A DNA stretch of 64,000 bases from Chloroherpeton thalassium ATCC 35110 (lineage in GTDB: Bacteria; Bacteroidota; Chlorobiia; Chlorobiales; Chloroherpetonaceae), in the NCBI RefSeq assembly GCF_000020525.1, contig NC_011026.1, forward strand, positions 2,834,001-2,898,000, given 5' to 3'. Positions 27,651-37,013 of this stretch are shown one piece after another. The notes under the pieces are model-generated. The model saw nothing but the letters and a program-made list of their open reading frames with translations. It did not search any database and was not told the DNA's origin. The position numbers and the translations under genes were made by a program. Position 1 is the first letter of the stretch, and each line of letters starts with the position of its first letter.

Positions 27651-28193
27651 TTAAGCAACTTGCGCGGCGGCGACGTCCATGTCGCAAATGGCCTCCACGC
27701 CGTACCGCAAAAAGCCAATCGCAATATCTTTCATCTTGATTCGCATTTGTTCTTCAAGAAACGCTTTGCCGACAAGAGCCACAATCGGGTTGATGCTCTC
27801 CAAATCGCCACGCTGAAGCACCAGCTGCAAATCCATCGTAATATCCGTACGCTCCTCGCCGGTTTCCTCCAGTTCCAGCCGGCACAGCATTCGATTGTTT
27901 GCTGACTCGTCCGAAGACTCATAGATGATAACCGTTGCAGCTTTTGGCGCATCGTGCCGCGAAAACTCCGTTGGAATTAATAAATCGATTGGCTGGAGCA
28001 ACGGCATTTCAATCTTTAAATTCCACTCATAAAGTAGCTTTCCATTGTTCAACTGCTTTACCAAATTTAAAGATTCAACTGCCGGCATGTATAACTCGTA
28101 GTTGCGAGGGTCAGATAAAAATTGAACCAACCGCTCTTTGCCGATAGGAATTTCAAAAATCGTTCTGACATCAGCGTCTAATTGGAAGCTCAT
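27651..28193 (-). CDS. SRPBCC/START-like protein, DUF1997-like
   Basis: 180 residues, soluble. The pattern of an N-terminal FEIPIGKERLVQFLSDPRNY helix-grip start, central strands (LLYEWNLKIEMPLLQPIDLL) and a long C-terminal helix (EEQMRIKMKDIAIGFL) fits the SRPBCC fold. I associate it with DUF1997, seen in plants, cyanobacteria and green sulfur bacteria. Ligand unknown. The call is by fold pattern only. Confidence 0.6.
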   Translation of the reverse strand: MSFQLDADVRTIFEIPIGKERLVQFLSDPRNYELYMPAVESLNLVKQLNNGKLLYEWNLKIEMPLLQPIDLLIPTEFSRHDAPKAATVIIYESSDESANNRMLCRLELEETGEERTDITMDLQLVLQRGDLESINPIVALVGKAFLEEQMRIKMKDIAIGFLRYGVEAICDMDVAAAQVA

Positions 28194-28481
28194 AATTTAT
28201 GCCTGTTTTTATTAGTATTTATTACTAATAACTTAACGGCGCTGAATTAGGAAGCGTTTCATTCGTAAAAGAAAAAATCTGCTTAAAATGTTGGAATCAC
28301 TTACTTTTGATGTTTTAGCTTGCCGAACAATCTGACGCGACATATTGCAAATGCAAAACACTTGTATTTTTTTTAGAAAAAACTGCAGAAAATGACTGTT
28401 GAAATAACATTTTGAACACAGCTATTTCTTCAAAAAGAATGTGCGTTTATTTCGAAATAAAATCTATTGTTATAAAAGAAG

Positions 28482-29657
28482 ATGGAATCAATTTACTTAA
28501 ATAAAAATGAAGAGCGACGCCTTTTAAATGGCCATCAATGGATATTTAGCAATGAGCTAAAATCTGTTCCTAAAGACATTGAAAAAGGCTCAGTTGTTAA
28601 AGTTTTTTCTGCACAAAATAAATTTCTTGGAATTGGTTTTTACAACCCACATTCATTAATAAGCTTCCGATTTCTCTCAAAAAGAGAAACGCATATAGAT
28701 CAGCTGTTTTTTGAATCCAGAATTCTTCGTGCACGCGATTTTCGGGAAAAAATCTATCCAAAATCCACTACCAATGCGTATCGTTTGGTTCATGCTGAAT
28801 CAGATTTTTTGCCAGGACTGATTATTGATAAATTCGACAATTCGTTCTCGATTCAGACTTTTTCGGCGGGAATGGAAAACCATATTCAAACCATTTGCGA
28901 TGTACTTATAGCGCATTTTTCACCGGAAAACATCGTCCTGAGAAATGAATCCCAGTTGCGGGAATTAGAAAACCTGCCGCAAGAAAAAAAGGTTTTGCTG
29001 GGCAATCCTACCGATTTAATTCGCATCTACGACACAGAAATTCAATACGATATTGACATTTTAAATGGCCATAAAACAGGCTTCTTTTTAGACCAGCGAG
29101 AAAACAGAAAACGCATTCGTCCGTTTGCACAAGATGCTCATGTACTTGATATTTTTACAAGCGATGGCGGCTTTTCTTTAAACGCTGCTTATGGAAAAGC
29201 GAAAGAAATTTTAGCTGTAGATATTTCGGAAGAAGCCCTGAAAAGGGCCCATCATAATGCAGAAATTAATCAGCTTAAAATTGAAAATTTAATCAAAGAA
29301 GATGCGTTTTCTTTTATAGAAAAATTAGAGCATGAAGAAAGAAAATTTGATTTAGTTATTTTAGATCCTCCAAGTTTAACAAAATCAAAAAAAACTGTTT
29401 CTACCGCAATTCATGCTTATAAAAAGCTCAATCGTTCAGCGATTAAATTGGTTAAAAAAGGTGGGTTTTTGGCGACTGCATCGTGCTCTCATCATGTTGG
29501 AGAGGATTTATTTTTAAGCATCGTTCAAAAAGCAGCCAACGACGCACACAGAAAAGTGCAACTCATTGAGCGCGCGGCGCAAGCGCCCGATCATCCGGTG
29601 CTAATTTCCATGCCGGAAACGCAATACCTAAAATTTGCGATTTTTCATGTGAGCTGA
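28482..29657 (+). CDS. rlmI: RlmI-type rRNA cytosine-C5 methyltransferase (PUA + SAM methyltransferase)
   Basis: 391 residues. N-terminal PUA domain (1-75: GHQWIFSNEL and GIGFYNPHSLISFRFLS), an intermediate beta domain (VHAESDFLPGLIIDKF), and a class I methyltransferase domain with NGHKTGFFLDQRENR, VLDIFTSDGGFSLNAA, VDISEEAL and the catalytic-site LDPPSLTKSK; TASCSHH holds the Cys expected in this family. The usual FSYTGGF motif is FTSDGGF here. Likely methylates 23S rRNA m5C; exact target is by homology only. Followed by a terminator at 29719. Confidence 0.9.
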   Translation: MESIYLNKNEERRLLNGHQWIFSNELKSVPKDIEKGSVVKVFSAQNKFLGIGFYNPHSLISFRFLSKRETHIDQLFFESRILRARDFREKIYPKSTTNAYRLVHAESDFLPGLIIDKFDNSFSIQTFSAGMENHIQTICDVLIAHFSPENIVLRNESQLRELENLPQEKKVLLGNPTDLIRIYDTEIQYDIDILNGHKTGFFLDQRENRKRIRPFAQDAHVLDIFTSDGGFSLNAAYGKAKEILAVDISEEALKRAHHNAEINQLKIENLIKEDAFSFIEKLEHEERKFDLVILDPPSLTKSKKTVSTAIHAYKKLNRSAIKLVKKGGFLATASCSHHVGEDLFLSIVQKAANDAHRKVQLIERAAQAPDHPVLISMPETQYLKFAIFHVS

Positions 29658-29718
29658 ACCGCCGCTTTAATAAAAACACAACGACGCGATTTCTTTTATT
29701 GGAAAGTGAGACTTGAAA

Positions 29719-29747
29719 AAAATGCCGCGTGTAAGGCGCGGCATTTT
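29719..29747. terminator. Bidirectional terminator between rlmI and ldh
   Basis: 11-bp stem AAAATGCCGCG (29719-29729) with CGCGGCATTTT (29737-29747), 7-nt loop, between convergent genes. Confidence 0.88.
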
Positions 29748-29809
29748 GAAACATGTGAGAAATTTTTGCAGAAGCGTTTGGCAATCACTAAGACCGAAAA
29801 TCGGCGAGA

Positions 29810-30727
29810 TTAACTAATCGCTGAGAGCGCCTCTCTTAGAACACTGGCACTTCGCTCAAGTGCCGCGCGCTCTTCATCGTTTGTTTGAACACCGATTAAG
29901 CCATCGATGCCTTTGCCACTAACCAACCGCGGCAAAGAAAGCGCAACACCAAATTCAGGAATATTTGCAGAAACCGTCAGGACAGCACGATGATTTCGAA
30001 TGAGCGCTTCGGAAATCCTTGCCAAAACAGCGCCAATTCCATAATACGTCGCGCCTTTTCCTTCAATAATATGATAGGCTGCCTTGCGAACATTATCTGC
30101 AATTTGGCTTTGGATTTCCTCGTTCCACCTAACTTGACGAGCCTTACAAAAACTGGGAATTGATAATCCTGCCACATTTGCACTGCTCCAGGCAAAAACC
30201 TCACTGTCGCCATGCTCACCGATCACATAGGCATGCACATGCTGCGGGTCAACGCCAAGCTCATTTCCGATCAAGGCACGAAACCTTGCGGTGTCGAGCG
30301 TTGTCCCCGAACCCATCACCTGCCCTTCCGGCAAGCCCGCCAACTGTTCGGTTAAAGAGGTTAAAATATCGACCGGGTTTGTGGCGACCACAATCACCGC
30401 ATTCGATTCTATGGCAACCACTTTTGGGACAATGTCACGAAAAATATTTGCGTTTCGCTCGAGCAGTTGGAGTCGTGTTTCTCCAGGTTTTTGATTGACA
30501 CCCGCAGATATAATAATAACTTTAGCCCCCTTCAAATCCTGAAAATCTCCGTCCCTAACGGTCATTGCAAATGAAAATGGAACGGCGTGCTCAATGTCGC
30601 TTGCTTGCGCTTTTGCCTTTGCATTGTCTGCATCGACAATGACAATCTCGCTGCACGATCCCCTCATCGCCATTGCAAAAGCCGCTGTTGCACCAACAAA
30701 TCCAGCGCCGATAATGCCAACTTTCAT
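29810..30727 (-). CDS. ldh: L-lactate dehydrogenase
   Basis: 305 residues of the LDH/MDH family, interconverting pyruvate and lactate with NADH. Rossmann motif GAGFVGAT (7-14). The specificity loop is AGVNQKPGETR; Gln at the position numbered 102 in LDH favours pyruvate (malate dehydrogenases have Arg). GSGTTLDTARFR, the catalytic IGEHGDSEV histidine and KGATYYGIG also match LDH. So I call lactate rather than malate dehydrogenase. A DUF4126 membrane protein lies 37 bp upstream and may share the transcript. Confidence 0.9.
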   Translation of the reverse strand: MKVGIIGAGFVGATAAFAMAMRGSCSEIVIVDADNAKAKAQASDIEHAVPFSFAMTVRDGDFQDLKGAKVIIISAGVNQKPGETRLQLLERNANIFRDIVPKVVAIESNAVIVVATNPVDILTSLTEQLAGLPEGQVMGSGTTLDTARFRALIGNELGVDPQHVHAYVIGEHGDSEVFAWSSANVAGLSIPSFCKARQVRWNEEIQSQIADNVRKAAYHIIEGKGATYYGIGAVLARISEALIRNHRAVLTVSANIPEFGVALSLPRLVSGKGIDGLIGVQTNDEERAALERSASVLREALSAIS

Positions 30728-30764
30728 ACGCCTCCTTTTTTTATGTGAATTTTAAAAATCATTT

Positions 30765-31331
30765 TTAGGACAACATCTCTTTTCGAAGAGATCGAAAAAA
30801 TATTCTTTTTAAAACAAAAAGAATAAAAAATAAAATTACAGCTCCTGAAAAAACAGGAAATAAAATCCCAAATAATGATATAACTAACGAAAAAATAAGC
30901 TCTAATCCAGAAATAAGAATTTGATATATGGCGTTAGAATCTTTTTCCATATCTCGAATTAACGCATTCATACCTTGCAAAATTCCTGCTGCGCCGCCAC
31001 CCAAAAAGATAGCAATTGCCCATCGGAAAACTGGCGCTATTTCAGCGACAACTGCGGCCATGAGAAATGTCCCGATCATGACCGCCAGTGTTACTTTTAC
31101 TACATTGACAAATGCTTTTGTAAAAGCGATATAACTCAAAATCATTTCGCTAACCAACGCAATTGAAAATAAAATGCTGACCGGCCCGTTGCTCAACCAA
31201 GCAAAGCCTTGAGGCGGTTGAAACATACCGATATATGACACGACACTCAAAACTAACAACGGCGTAAAGCCTCGAAATCCCGCTGCCGCACTCAGGCAAA
31301 TGCCAAAACCTAAGCTATTATAAAATTCCAT
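30765..31331 (-). CDS. DUF4126-family membrane protein
   Basis: 188 residues, five to six membrane helices. The N-terminal CLSAAAGFRGFTPLLVLSVV and the small-residue loop FLGGGAAGILQGMNALIRD match DUF4126. No function is known. First gene before ldh on the minus strand; the 216 bp upstream of it separate it from the divergent SirB1-like gene. Confidence 0.78.
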   Translation of the reverse strand: MEFYNSLGFGICLSAAAGFRGFTPLLVLSVVSYIGMFQPPQGFAWLSNGPVSILFSIALVSEMILSYIAFTKAFVNVVKVTLAVMIGTFLMAAVVAEIAPVFRWAIAIFLGGGAAGILQGMNALIRDMEKDSNAIYQILISGLELIFSLVISLFGILFPVFSGAVILFFILFVLKRIFFRSLRKEMLS

Positions 31332-31547
31332 ATCTTTTTACGATTAAATAAGTATCGTCTACAAGAACCGTGAATTCTCTCTTTTTTCTTAGTTTTTATT
31401 TCTTAAAATCTATTTATTCTTAAAATACTTTACTTTCACAGAAAATTTAATCCCCGTTTTCTTGGGATATTTTTTATATAAAAGCCATATTGCTTTTAGC
31501 TTGAATTGTGAATAGAAGAAAGATAAATCATTGTAAAACGACATGTT

Positions 31548-32483
31548 ATGGATACACTCAATTCAGAAGTTAAAGCGATGATATACCTGTTGGATGATGA
31601 CGATGAGACGGTTTTTCAAGCAGTTAGCCAAAAACTTTCTCAAATCGTCAATCCAGAACGTCCTGATAGCGAAGAAATTCTTCAATTGATGCTTGAGAAG
31701 AAAAATAATACGCATGCTGTCATTTCTGAAAAAATAGAATCCCTCATCGATAATATTCAATTTGATTATTTAGCACCACTTTTAAAAAGTTTATTAATTC
31801 ATGATGCACAATTAGAAGATATTATTTTTCTTATTGCGCAAATAGGATATCCTGCATTAGATATTGATAAATATAAAAAGGAGCTAAATAAAATCGAGAA
31901 CGCGTTCCACATTGAATATTATACGTCTTCAATGACTGAGGTTAATAAAGCATTATTACTAAACGTTATTATTTACGATCATGAAGGCTATCGTGGAAAT
32001 TCGAGCAATTACTACGATCCTGACAATAGTTACCTTAACCGGGTAATGGATAGAAAATTGGGCATTCCGATTACTTTAGGTGCATTGTATTTGGTTATTG
32101 CCAAACGGTTAGGACTGCCTATTTATGGAGTGAATATGCCTGCTCATTTTATGTTAAAATATGAGCGAAAAAACTATGAGCTGTTTATTGATCCATTTAA
32201 TCGCGGAAGGATTCTTGAGAAACAAGATTGCATTCGCTTTTTGATGAATGCAGGCTATGGCTATGTAGAACAATATTTGGCGCGTGCAAGCTCGCTGGAT
32301 CTTTGCGAAAGAATGCTCAATAACCTAAAAAATAGCTACCGAGAGCTCAATAACTTGAAAAAGTTTTCTTTGATTGAGCGCTATTTGCAAGTAGTTCGTG
32401 AGGTTAAGGGGAAAGTCCTCTTTCAAATTTTGATGGGAATATTCATATCGACACATCAGACGAAGACCCTGAATTTTAATTAA
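31548..32483 (+). CDS. SirB1-family transglutaminase-like protein, 3' end probably frameshifted
   Basis: 311 residues as read. The core SirB1 pattern is clear: SNYYDPDNSYLNRVMDRK, GIPITLGALYLVIAKRLGLP, then NMPAHFMLKY and FIDPFNRGR. The N-terminal 130 residues are helical repeats. The last approximately 25 residues as read look unnatural. Adding one G to the GGGG run at 32408-32411 yields instead an acidic tail ending TSDEDPEF with a stop at 32479, which also removes the 4-bp overlap with the convergent PASTA gene. I therefore suspect a one-base deletion, either a sequencing error or a real mutation. Function unknown. Confidence 0.82.
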   Translation: MDTLNSEVKAMIYLLDDDDETVFQAVSQKLSQIVNPERPDSEEILQLMLEKKNNTHAVISEKIESLIDNIQFDYLAPLLKSLLIHDAQLEDIIFLIAQIGYPALDIDKYKKELNKIENAFHIEYYTSSMTEVNKALLLNVIIYDHEGYRGNSSNYYDPDNSYLNRVMDRKLGIPITLGALYLVIAKRLGLPIYGVNMPAHFMLKYERKNYELFIDPFNRGRILEKQDCIRFLMNAGYGYVEQYLARASSLDLCERMLNNLKNSYRELNNLKKFSLIERYLQVVREVKGKVLFQILMGIFISTHQTKTLNFN

Positions 32484-33259
32484 TCACTGGCTTTGGATTT
32501 ATCATCTGTTACAACAGAAATGTCAATTGGCTTTCCAAGCGGGGCCACTTCGCCTTGTTTTGGATTTTGCTCGATGATAGTGTTCGGAACTAACGCCACA
32601 GAATAGCGAAAAGATACTTTACCTAAGCTGTATCCTGAAGAAACAATTAATTTTTGCGCTTCCGATAAAGAGCGCCCCGTCACATCAGGAATAAGTGATT
32701 GCTTTTCACCATCTTCCTCAGCCATTTTTCCAATCGAAAAAGAGACTGGTGTCCCAGCTTTGAGCAACGCGTTTGGTGGCACAGACTGCGAGAGCACAAT
32801 GCCGTCTTCATCTTCTTTATAGACCACCGAATACGTTACAGTCCCCACACTCAGCCCTATTCGTTCCAAAGAAAGAGTGGCATCTGCAAGCGTGCGACCT
32901 CTCAAATCGGGCAGAGGCGATGGCGGCTGATTTTTTGTATTCACTGAAAGATACACATGCCGCCCGGCTTTCACTTTTTCTCCGGCTTGCGGATTTTGCG
33001 ACAAAACGGCGTTGAGCTGATAGCGCTCATCGTAACGACTATACCCTAACCTCGGCTCTAAATTCGCTTTTAGCAAAGTGCTTTTCGCTGCCTCAAAGTC
33101 TAAGCCGGCAACCTCAGGGACTTTTACAATATCGCCGCCTTTTACATAAAACGGCATGACAACTTTATCAAACAAAACAGCTAATGTAAAAAGCAAGAAA
33201 ATGGTAACGTAGAATTGAATGGCAACTTTGGAGGTCAAAAAATCACTTTTAAATCCCAT
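32480..33259 (-). CDS. Membrane-anchored triple-PASTA protein
   Basis: 259 residues. One N-terminal membrane helix (about 12-33), then three PASTA domains (about 42-112, 113-183, 190-255), each with a V/LPDV-G-sl--A spacing and an S/Q-x-P-x-x-G turn. PASTA domains bind muropeptides or cell-wall proteins in the periplasm. No kinase or penicillin-binding domain is attached. Convergent with the SirB1-like gene. Confidence 0.9.
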   Translation of the reverse strand: MGFKSDFLTSKVAIQFYVTIFLLFTLAVLFDKVVMPFYVKGGDIVKVPEVAGLDFEAAKSTLLKANLEPRLGYSRYDERYQLNAVLSQNPQAGEKVKAGRHVYLSVNTKNQPPSPLPDLRGRTLADATLSLERIGLSVGTVTYSVVYKEDEDGIVLSQSVPPNALLKAGTPVSFSIGKMAEEDGEKQSLIPDVTGRSLSEAQKLIVSSGYSLGKVSFRYSVALVPNTIIEQNPKQGEVAPLGKPIDISVVTDDKSKASD

Positions 33260-33353
33260 AAATCAATAATAAAACCTCAGGTTTTAATTTTTTCAAATTG
33301 CATCACATTGTAAAAATGCAGTGCAAAATATAACATTTCCGTATAGAAATTGC

Positions 33354-33396
33354 AGAAAAATAAAATGCTTCAGCATTTTGTAGAAAATACTGAAGC
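33354..33396 (-). terminator. Hairpin terminator after the LytTR gene
   Basis: 33367-33379 pairs with 33384-33396 (13 bp, one mismatch, 4-nt loop). On the minus strand it is followed by a T-rich stretch (A-rich 33354-33366 on the plus strand). Confidence 0.75.
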
Positions 33397-33450
33397 AACC
33401 TACTTACATCTTTCTGGGGCACTTTTCTAACGCGTAGAAAATGAGCTTGC

Positions 33451-34140
33451 TTAACATACGAGTAAGTCATTGCGCCGCATGAAATGTTCCAAAGTTCTTT
33501 TGTAAGTCCCGCCAATTGGAATGCTTTTTTGCCCGATTTTGATTTCGAGACTTTTCACTTCGGTAATTTTATCCAATCGGACAATGTAGGAACGATGCAC
33601 GCGTTTGAAATCTTTTATCGGCAAGCGGCGCTCCATCGACTTCATGGTAGAATAAAGTGTGTAGGATCGCTTTTCTGTTTTGACTGTCACGTAGTCTGCG
33701 CATGCTTCTATCCACAAAATTTCATCAAAACTCACGTTAATGTAGTCGCCTCCTTTCTTGACATAAACACAATTTTCGTTTCCATTTTTTTCCAGATGAA
33801 GCGATTGCTTGACGCGTTGAAGTACACGATAAAACCTCATGTAAGAAAACGGCTGCTGAAGAAAATATTTTTTCTCCGCCATTTGATTTACGACTGCATT
33901 TTCTCCTACTGACTGGATTACAATAATTTGCGCACCTTTCAAATCCTTCACCATATCATTTGTCATGAGCGGTTCATCGATCAGCACCAGATCAACTTTG
34001 TGATTGGCATGAACCTCTTCCAATTCATTGATGCTGCCACACGATTTCAGAAGCTTCAAATAATCCGTCTGGCGAACATATTTTGAGATCAATGATTTGG
34101 TGGCTGCATCATTTACAATTAAAACACAATTAATCAACAT
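33451..34140 (-). CDS. LytTR DNA-binding regulator with degenerate receiver
   Basis: 229 residues. The N-terminal half is receiver-like, but key positions are altered: the usual acidic pair is VNDAAT, and the Lys of the K-P motif is replaced (LQQPFS); an Asp remains in VLIDEPLM. The C-terminal half is a LytTR domain (YINVSFDEILWIEACADYV, FKRVHRSYIVRLDKI). It probably binds DNA in a way not controlled by ordinary aspartyl phosphorylation. No histidine kinase is adjacent. Followed by a hairpin terminator. Confidence 0.88.
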   Translation of the reverse strand: MLINCVLIVNDAATKSLISKYVRQTDYLKLLKSCGSINELEEVHANHKVDLVLIDEPLMTNDMVKDLKGAQIIVIQSVGENAVVNQMAEKKYFLQQPFSYMRFYRVLQRVKQSLHLEKNGNENCVYVKKGGDYINVSFDEILWIEACADYVTVKTEKRSYTLYSTMKSMERRLPIKDFKRVHRSYIVRLDKITEVKSLEIKIGQKSIPIGGTYKRTLEHFMRRNDLLVC

Positions 34141-34396
34141 GGCTGTATTAAAATTAAAATTAACAAAACAGCATTAGATATTTTTCTTACTACGCCCCAC
34201 TGTTTTAGTCTTAGGGTTTTACTTCTGCATTATACACCAACTAAAAAGAATTAGATATGACGCAGTCCACAGTCTGTTGTTGAAATCATGCTAAAAAACA
34301 CTTCCGGCAAATCAGCTCGGGATCATGAACTAAAAAGATTTAGGAAAAATGAAACAAGAATGTTGGGGACTGACTAATGAGAAGTTCAGGGGAAAA

Positions 34397-35248
34397 CTAA
34401 CTTTTGATTGGCTCAATTATCAGATCTGAGCTTAATTTCGATTTTGCATTACCTCTAAATATTCCTGTTAAAGGCATGGTCTGCTGAGGAAACGCACTTG
34501 TCGCCACAGGAATGTGCGAGCTGCCAACCACGACACCAGCCGAAGGGTCGAAGCCCACCCAACCGGCACCTGGAAGAAAAGCTTCCACCCAAGCATGCAG
34601 CTCATATTCCGGGGTTTCGCTTTGCACATAATAATATCCACTCACAAATCTGGCCGCTATCTTAAAATGCCTTAAAATATGAATCTGCAACCAAGCCAAA
34701 TCGCGGCACGAGCCTTTTTTTAAGTCGAATGTTTTTTCAGGTTCAAATGGCGGGCCTTCGTGGCGCGGCGACGCCTTGAAATCTTCATGGATCTGCTTTG
34801 TGAGGTCGATGAGAAAAGGCACGGTTTTCTCATCGCAGGAAAGCCTTATAGCTTCGGCGTATTGAACCACGGCTTTGCCGAGCCGGTGCGAGCCCAAAGT
34901 TGGGCTCAGCAACGTTTGCAACGGCTCGGAATATTGGAAGGGAAATACCAAATAGTCGGCAGGATAAACGATAAAATTAAATGGGTTGTGATTTTCTAAC
35001 ACATCTATCAACGATTCCGAACGAATGCTCAAATCTTGATGTGTTCCTTCAAACCAACACAAATGAATGCAGTTCTCTTCAGCATCTGTTTGCTCGGAAA
35101 TGCCTGCGGGTTTAGGCGAAAACTTTAAACGAAAAGTTTCAAGCTTGCTATACGGCGTTGGTTTTGGTTTCAACCTTAGATACTGCGGTTCGAGAAAAAC
35201 TTGAGAACTAAACTGATATGTCGTTTCATGTATGATCTTGAACTTCAT
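34397..35248 (-). CDS. Transglutaminase-like cysteine peptidase of the Anbu cluster
   Basis: 283 residues. Bacterial transglutaminase-like N-terminal domain (1-125), then the catalytic core with Cys in KGSCRDLAWLQ, His in YELHAWVEAFLPGAGW and Asp in GFDPSAG. No signal peptide, so cytoplasmic. Its first codons overlap the 3' end of the Anbu gene by 23 bp, so it is translationally linked. In such clusters it is thought to act on peptides made by the ATP-grasp/alpha-E pair or degraded by Anbu; that is from published genome-context analysis and remains inferred here. Confidence 0.92.
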   Translation of the reverse strand: MKFKIIHETTYQFSSQVFLEPQYLRLKPKPTPYSKLETFRLKFSPKPAGISEQTDAEENCIHLCWFEGTHQDLSIRSESLIDVLENHNPFNFIVYPADYLVFPFQYSEPLQTLLSPTLGSHRLGKAVVQYAEAIRLSCDEKTVPFLIDLTKQIHEDFKASPRHEGPPFEPEKTFDLKKGSCRDLAWLQIHILRHFKIAARFVSGYYYVQSETPEYELHAWVEAFLPGAGWVGFDPSAGVVVGSSHIPVATSAFPQQTMPLTGIFRGNAKSKLSSDLIIEPIKS

Positions 35249-36020
35249 TTCTTAAGCTGCTTTGCGTTATTTTGCCTTCATAAAATGCTTTTTTCTCCTC
35301 TGCATCAGAAAAAAGCTTATCGACCCAATCTTCCGGCATGTTTCGGATCGAGCTGCTAATCATTTCGCTCCATAGCTGCGATAAATCTTGAAGCTCTTCT
35401 TTTTTATATCGTTTTTCAACAATATGAAACGAATTTTTCAGATAATAAATGACATCGATCGGATAGTCGACATCGTTGGCGCTGATTCGCGTTGCATCAA
35501 ATGAAAGAAAACCCGCTTTTAAGGCAAACTTCATCGAGGAATCGTAGTTAATCGCTCGATCCAATATAGTTTTTCCATAGCCGTTGTTTCCAATAATGAC
35601 AAACGGCGACCCTTCAGAAACTTCAATCCAATTGCCTTCAGGATAGAGCAGGTAAATTTTGTGCTCATCATCATCTTGCAATTGGCCACCGACAATGGCG
35701 TGAAGGTTGAAGCTCAACCCGGCTTCTTTTAAATGGGCTTTATCTTCATCGGCGGCGCGGCGCACTTGTTCCGCAAACGCATTGACCGCTTTATAAAGCT
35801 TATTAAACGTCTCGTCGCTTTCCTCAATAATTTCCTTGAAATAGGTTAATGCTTTATCTCTGACCGAACGCAAACCGGAGGTCATAATGAAAAACGAGTG
35901 CTTGCTCCTATTGACCGTGAATAACTTCTTGGCCGTTGTGGTTTGCGTTCCCGAGGTGATTCTCGTATCAGAGATGCCAACAAAGCCGGACTTCACCTTA
36001 ATGCCTAAACAGTAAGTCAT
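35226..36020 (-). CDS. Anbu (bacterial proteasome-like) peptidase
   Basis: 264 residues if started at ATG 36020. The frame reaches ATG 36044, but only the 36020 start places Thr directly after Met (MTYCLGIKVKSG), giving the N-terminal nucleophile needed by Ntn-hydrolases. Other proteasome-fold signs are VGISDTRITSG, the AKKLF lysine region and FFIMTSGL. Anbu forms open helical or ring assemblies in the cytoplasm; its substrate is unknown. It lies between alpha-E (upstream) and transglutaminase (downstream, 23-bp overlap), the recognised Anbu arrangement. Confidence 0.92.
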   Translation of the reverse strand: MTYCLGIKVKSGFVGISDTRITSGTQTTTAKKLFTVNRSKHSFFIMTSGLRSVRDKALTYFKEIIEESDETFNKLYKAVNAFAEQVRRAADEDKAHLKEAGLSFNLHAIVGGQLQDDDEHKIYLLYPEGNWIEVSEGSPFVIIGNNGYGKTILDRAINYDSSMKFALKAGFLSFDATRISANDVDYPIDVIYYLKNSFHIVEKRYKKEELQDLSQLWSEMISSSIRNMPEDWVDKLFSDAEEKKAFYEGKITQSSLRNEVQDHT

Positions 36021-36031
36021 GTTATCATAAT

Positions 36032-36997
36032 TTAATTTCGCCATCGATCTAAAGCATTCAGCGAAAAGAAGGTTTCATAGATAGCTGAAGAAACCCCATT
36101 TAGTTTCGCTTGAAAGTCATCAAGATACTCATGTAGTCCCGCATTAAAAATATCTTTAATATCAGCATACTCAAGCTGTGAAGTTAATATGCCAAGTTTT
36201 TTCTCAGCCGCGTTCGAGTATCCACCATTGCTGCCTGTAATTGTGTGAAGCGATTGCTCCGCCTCCAGCAAACAGCTCAACATGGAACGCGGAAAAGATT
36301 TGTCCAATATGAGAAATTCCGAAATGTTGGCTGGAATGAGTTTTCCATATTCCTTCCGATACATGTCATAGGCGCTCACCGACTTTAGCAAAGCTGCCCA
36401 CTGAATCAGATCAAATGGAGAGCCAACCACATCGGGCGTCGGGAGCAAAATATGATACTTTACATCTAAAACGCGCGATGTTTTATCTGCCCGCTCAATC
36501 AATTGGCCAATTTTTCCAAAATGCAAACCTTCGTTTCGTGAAATTGTAGAGTTGAAAATGCCATAGAGCAATTGACAGCCTTTTTTGACTTCCATGAAAA
36601 ACTTTCTCGGGTCTCGTTTCTGCCATTGCTTTTTCTCGCGCCCTTCTTTAACAAGGTAGTAAATGTGGTTGATCTGCTCCCAAACTTCCCTTGTGATTTC
36701 CGGCCTGACAGCACGCGCATTTTCTCGCGCTTTTAAAATTGAACTATAAATCGAATTTTGATTTTGCGGATCAAACCCAAGAAAATAGATGACGGTGTCT
36801 TTATCGGCTTTTTTATATAATTCTTGATAAAAACTTAAATCACCGGTAACAACCACAAGTGGCATCCATTGCTGAGACGCGTAAGGCGGCAATTCCAACG
36901 AAAGGTTAAAATTTACATCCATAAAACGCGCATAATTTTCAGCCCGTTCTATATATCTACTCATCCAATAGATGGCGTCGGCGACTCTGCTAAGCAT
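36032..36997 (-). CDS. Alpha-E domain protein (DUF403)
   Basis: 321 residues, all helical. Family opening MLSRVADAIYWMSRYIERAENYARFMDVN is present (split here as MLSRVADAIYWMSRYIER plus ENYARFMDV), with LGFDPQNQNSI and an LLEAEQSLHTITG motif later. Alpha-E proteins accompany circularly permuted ATP-grasp enzymes and are thought to act with them in peptide or amide-bond synthesis. It begins 16 bp after the ATP-grasp stop and ends just before Anbu. Confidence 0.93.
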   Translation of the reverse strand: MLSRVADAIYWMSRYIERAENYARFMDVNFNLSLELPPYASQQWMPLVVVTGDLSFYQELYKKADKDTVIYFLGFDPQNQNSIYSSILKARENARAVRPEITREVWEQINHIYYLVKEGREKKQWQKRDPRKFFMEVKKGCQLLYGIFNSTISRNEGLHFGKIGQLIERADKTSRVLDVKYHILLPTPDVVGSPFDLIQWAALLKSVSAYDMYRKEYGKLIPANISEFLILDKSFPRSMLSCLLEAEQSLHTITGSNGGYSNAAEKKLGILTSQLEYADIKDIFNAGLHEYLDDFQAKLNGVSSAIYETFFSLNALDRWRN

Positions 36998-37013
36998 TCT
37001 TTTTTTGTTAAAA

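Noticed and set aside
29810-30727. Malate dehydrogenase as name for the LDH/MDH-family gene
   Set aside because: The specificity loop has Gln rather than Arg, and the GATYYGIG and GTTLDTARFR motifs fit lactate dehydrogenase.
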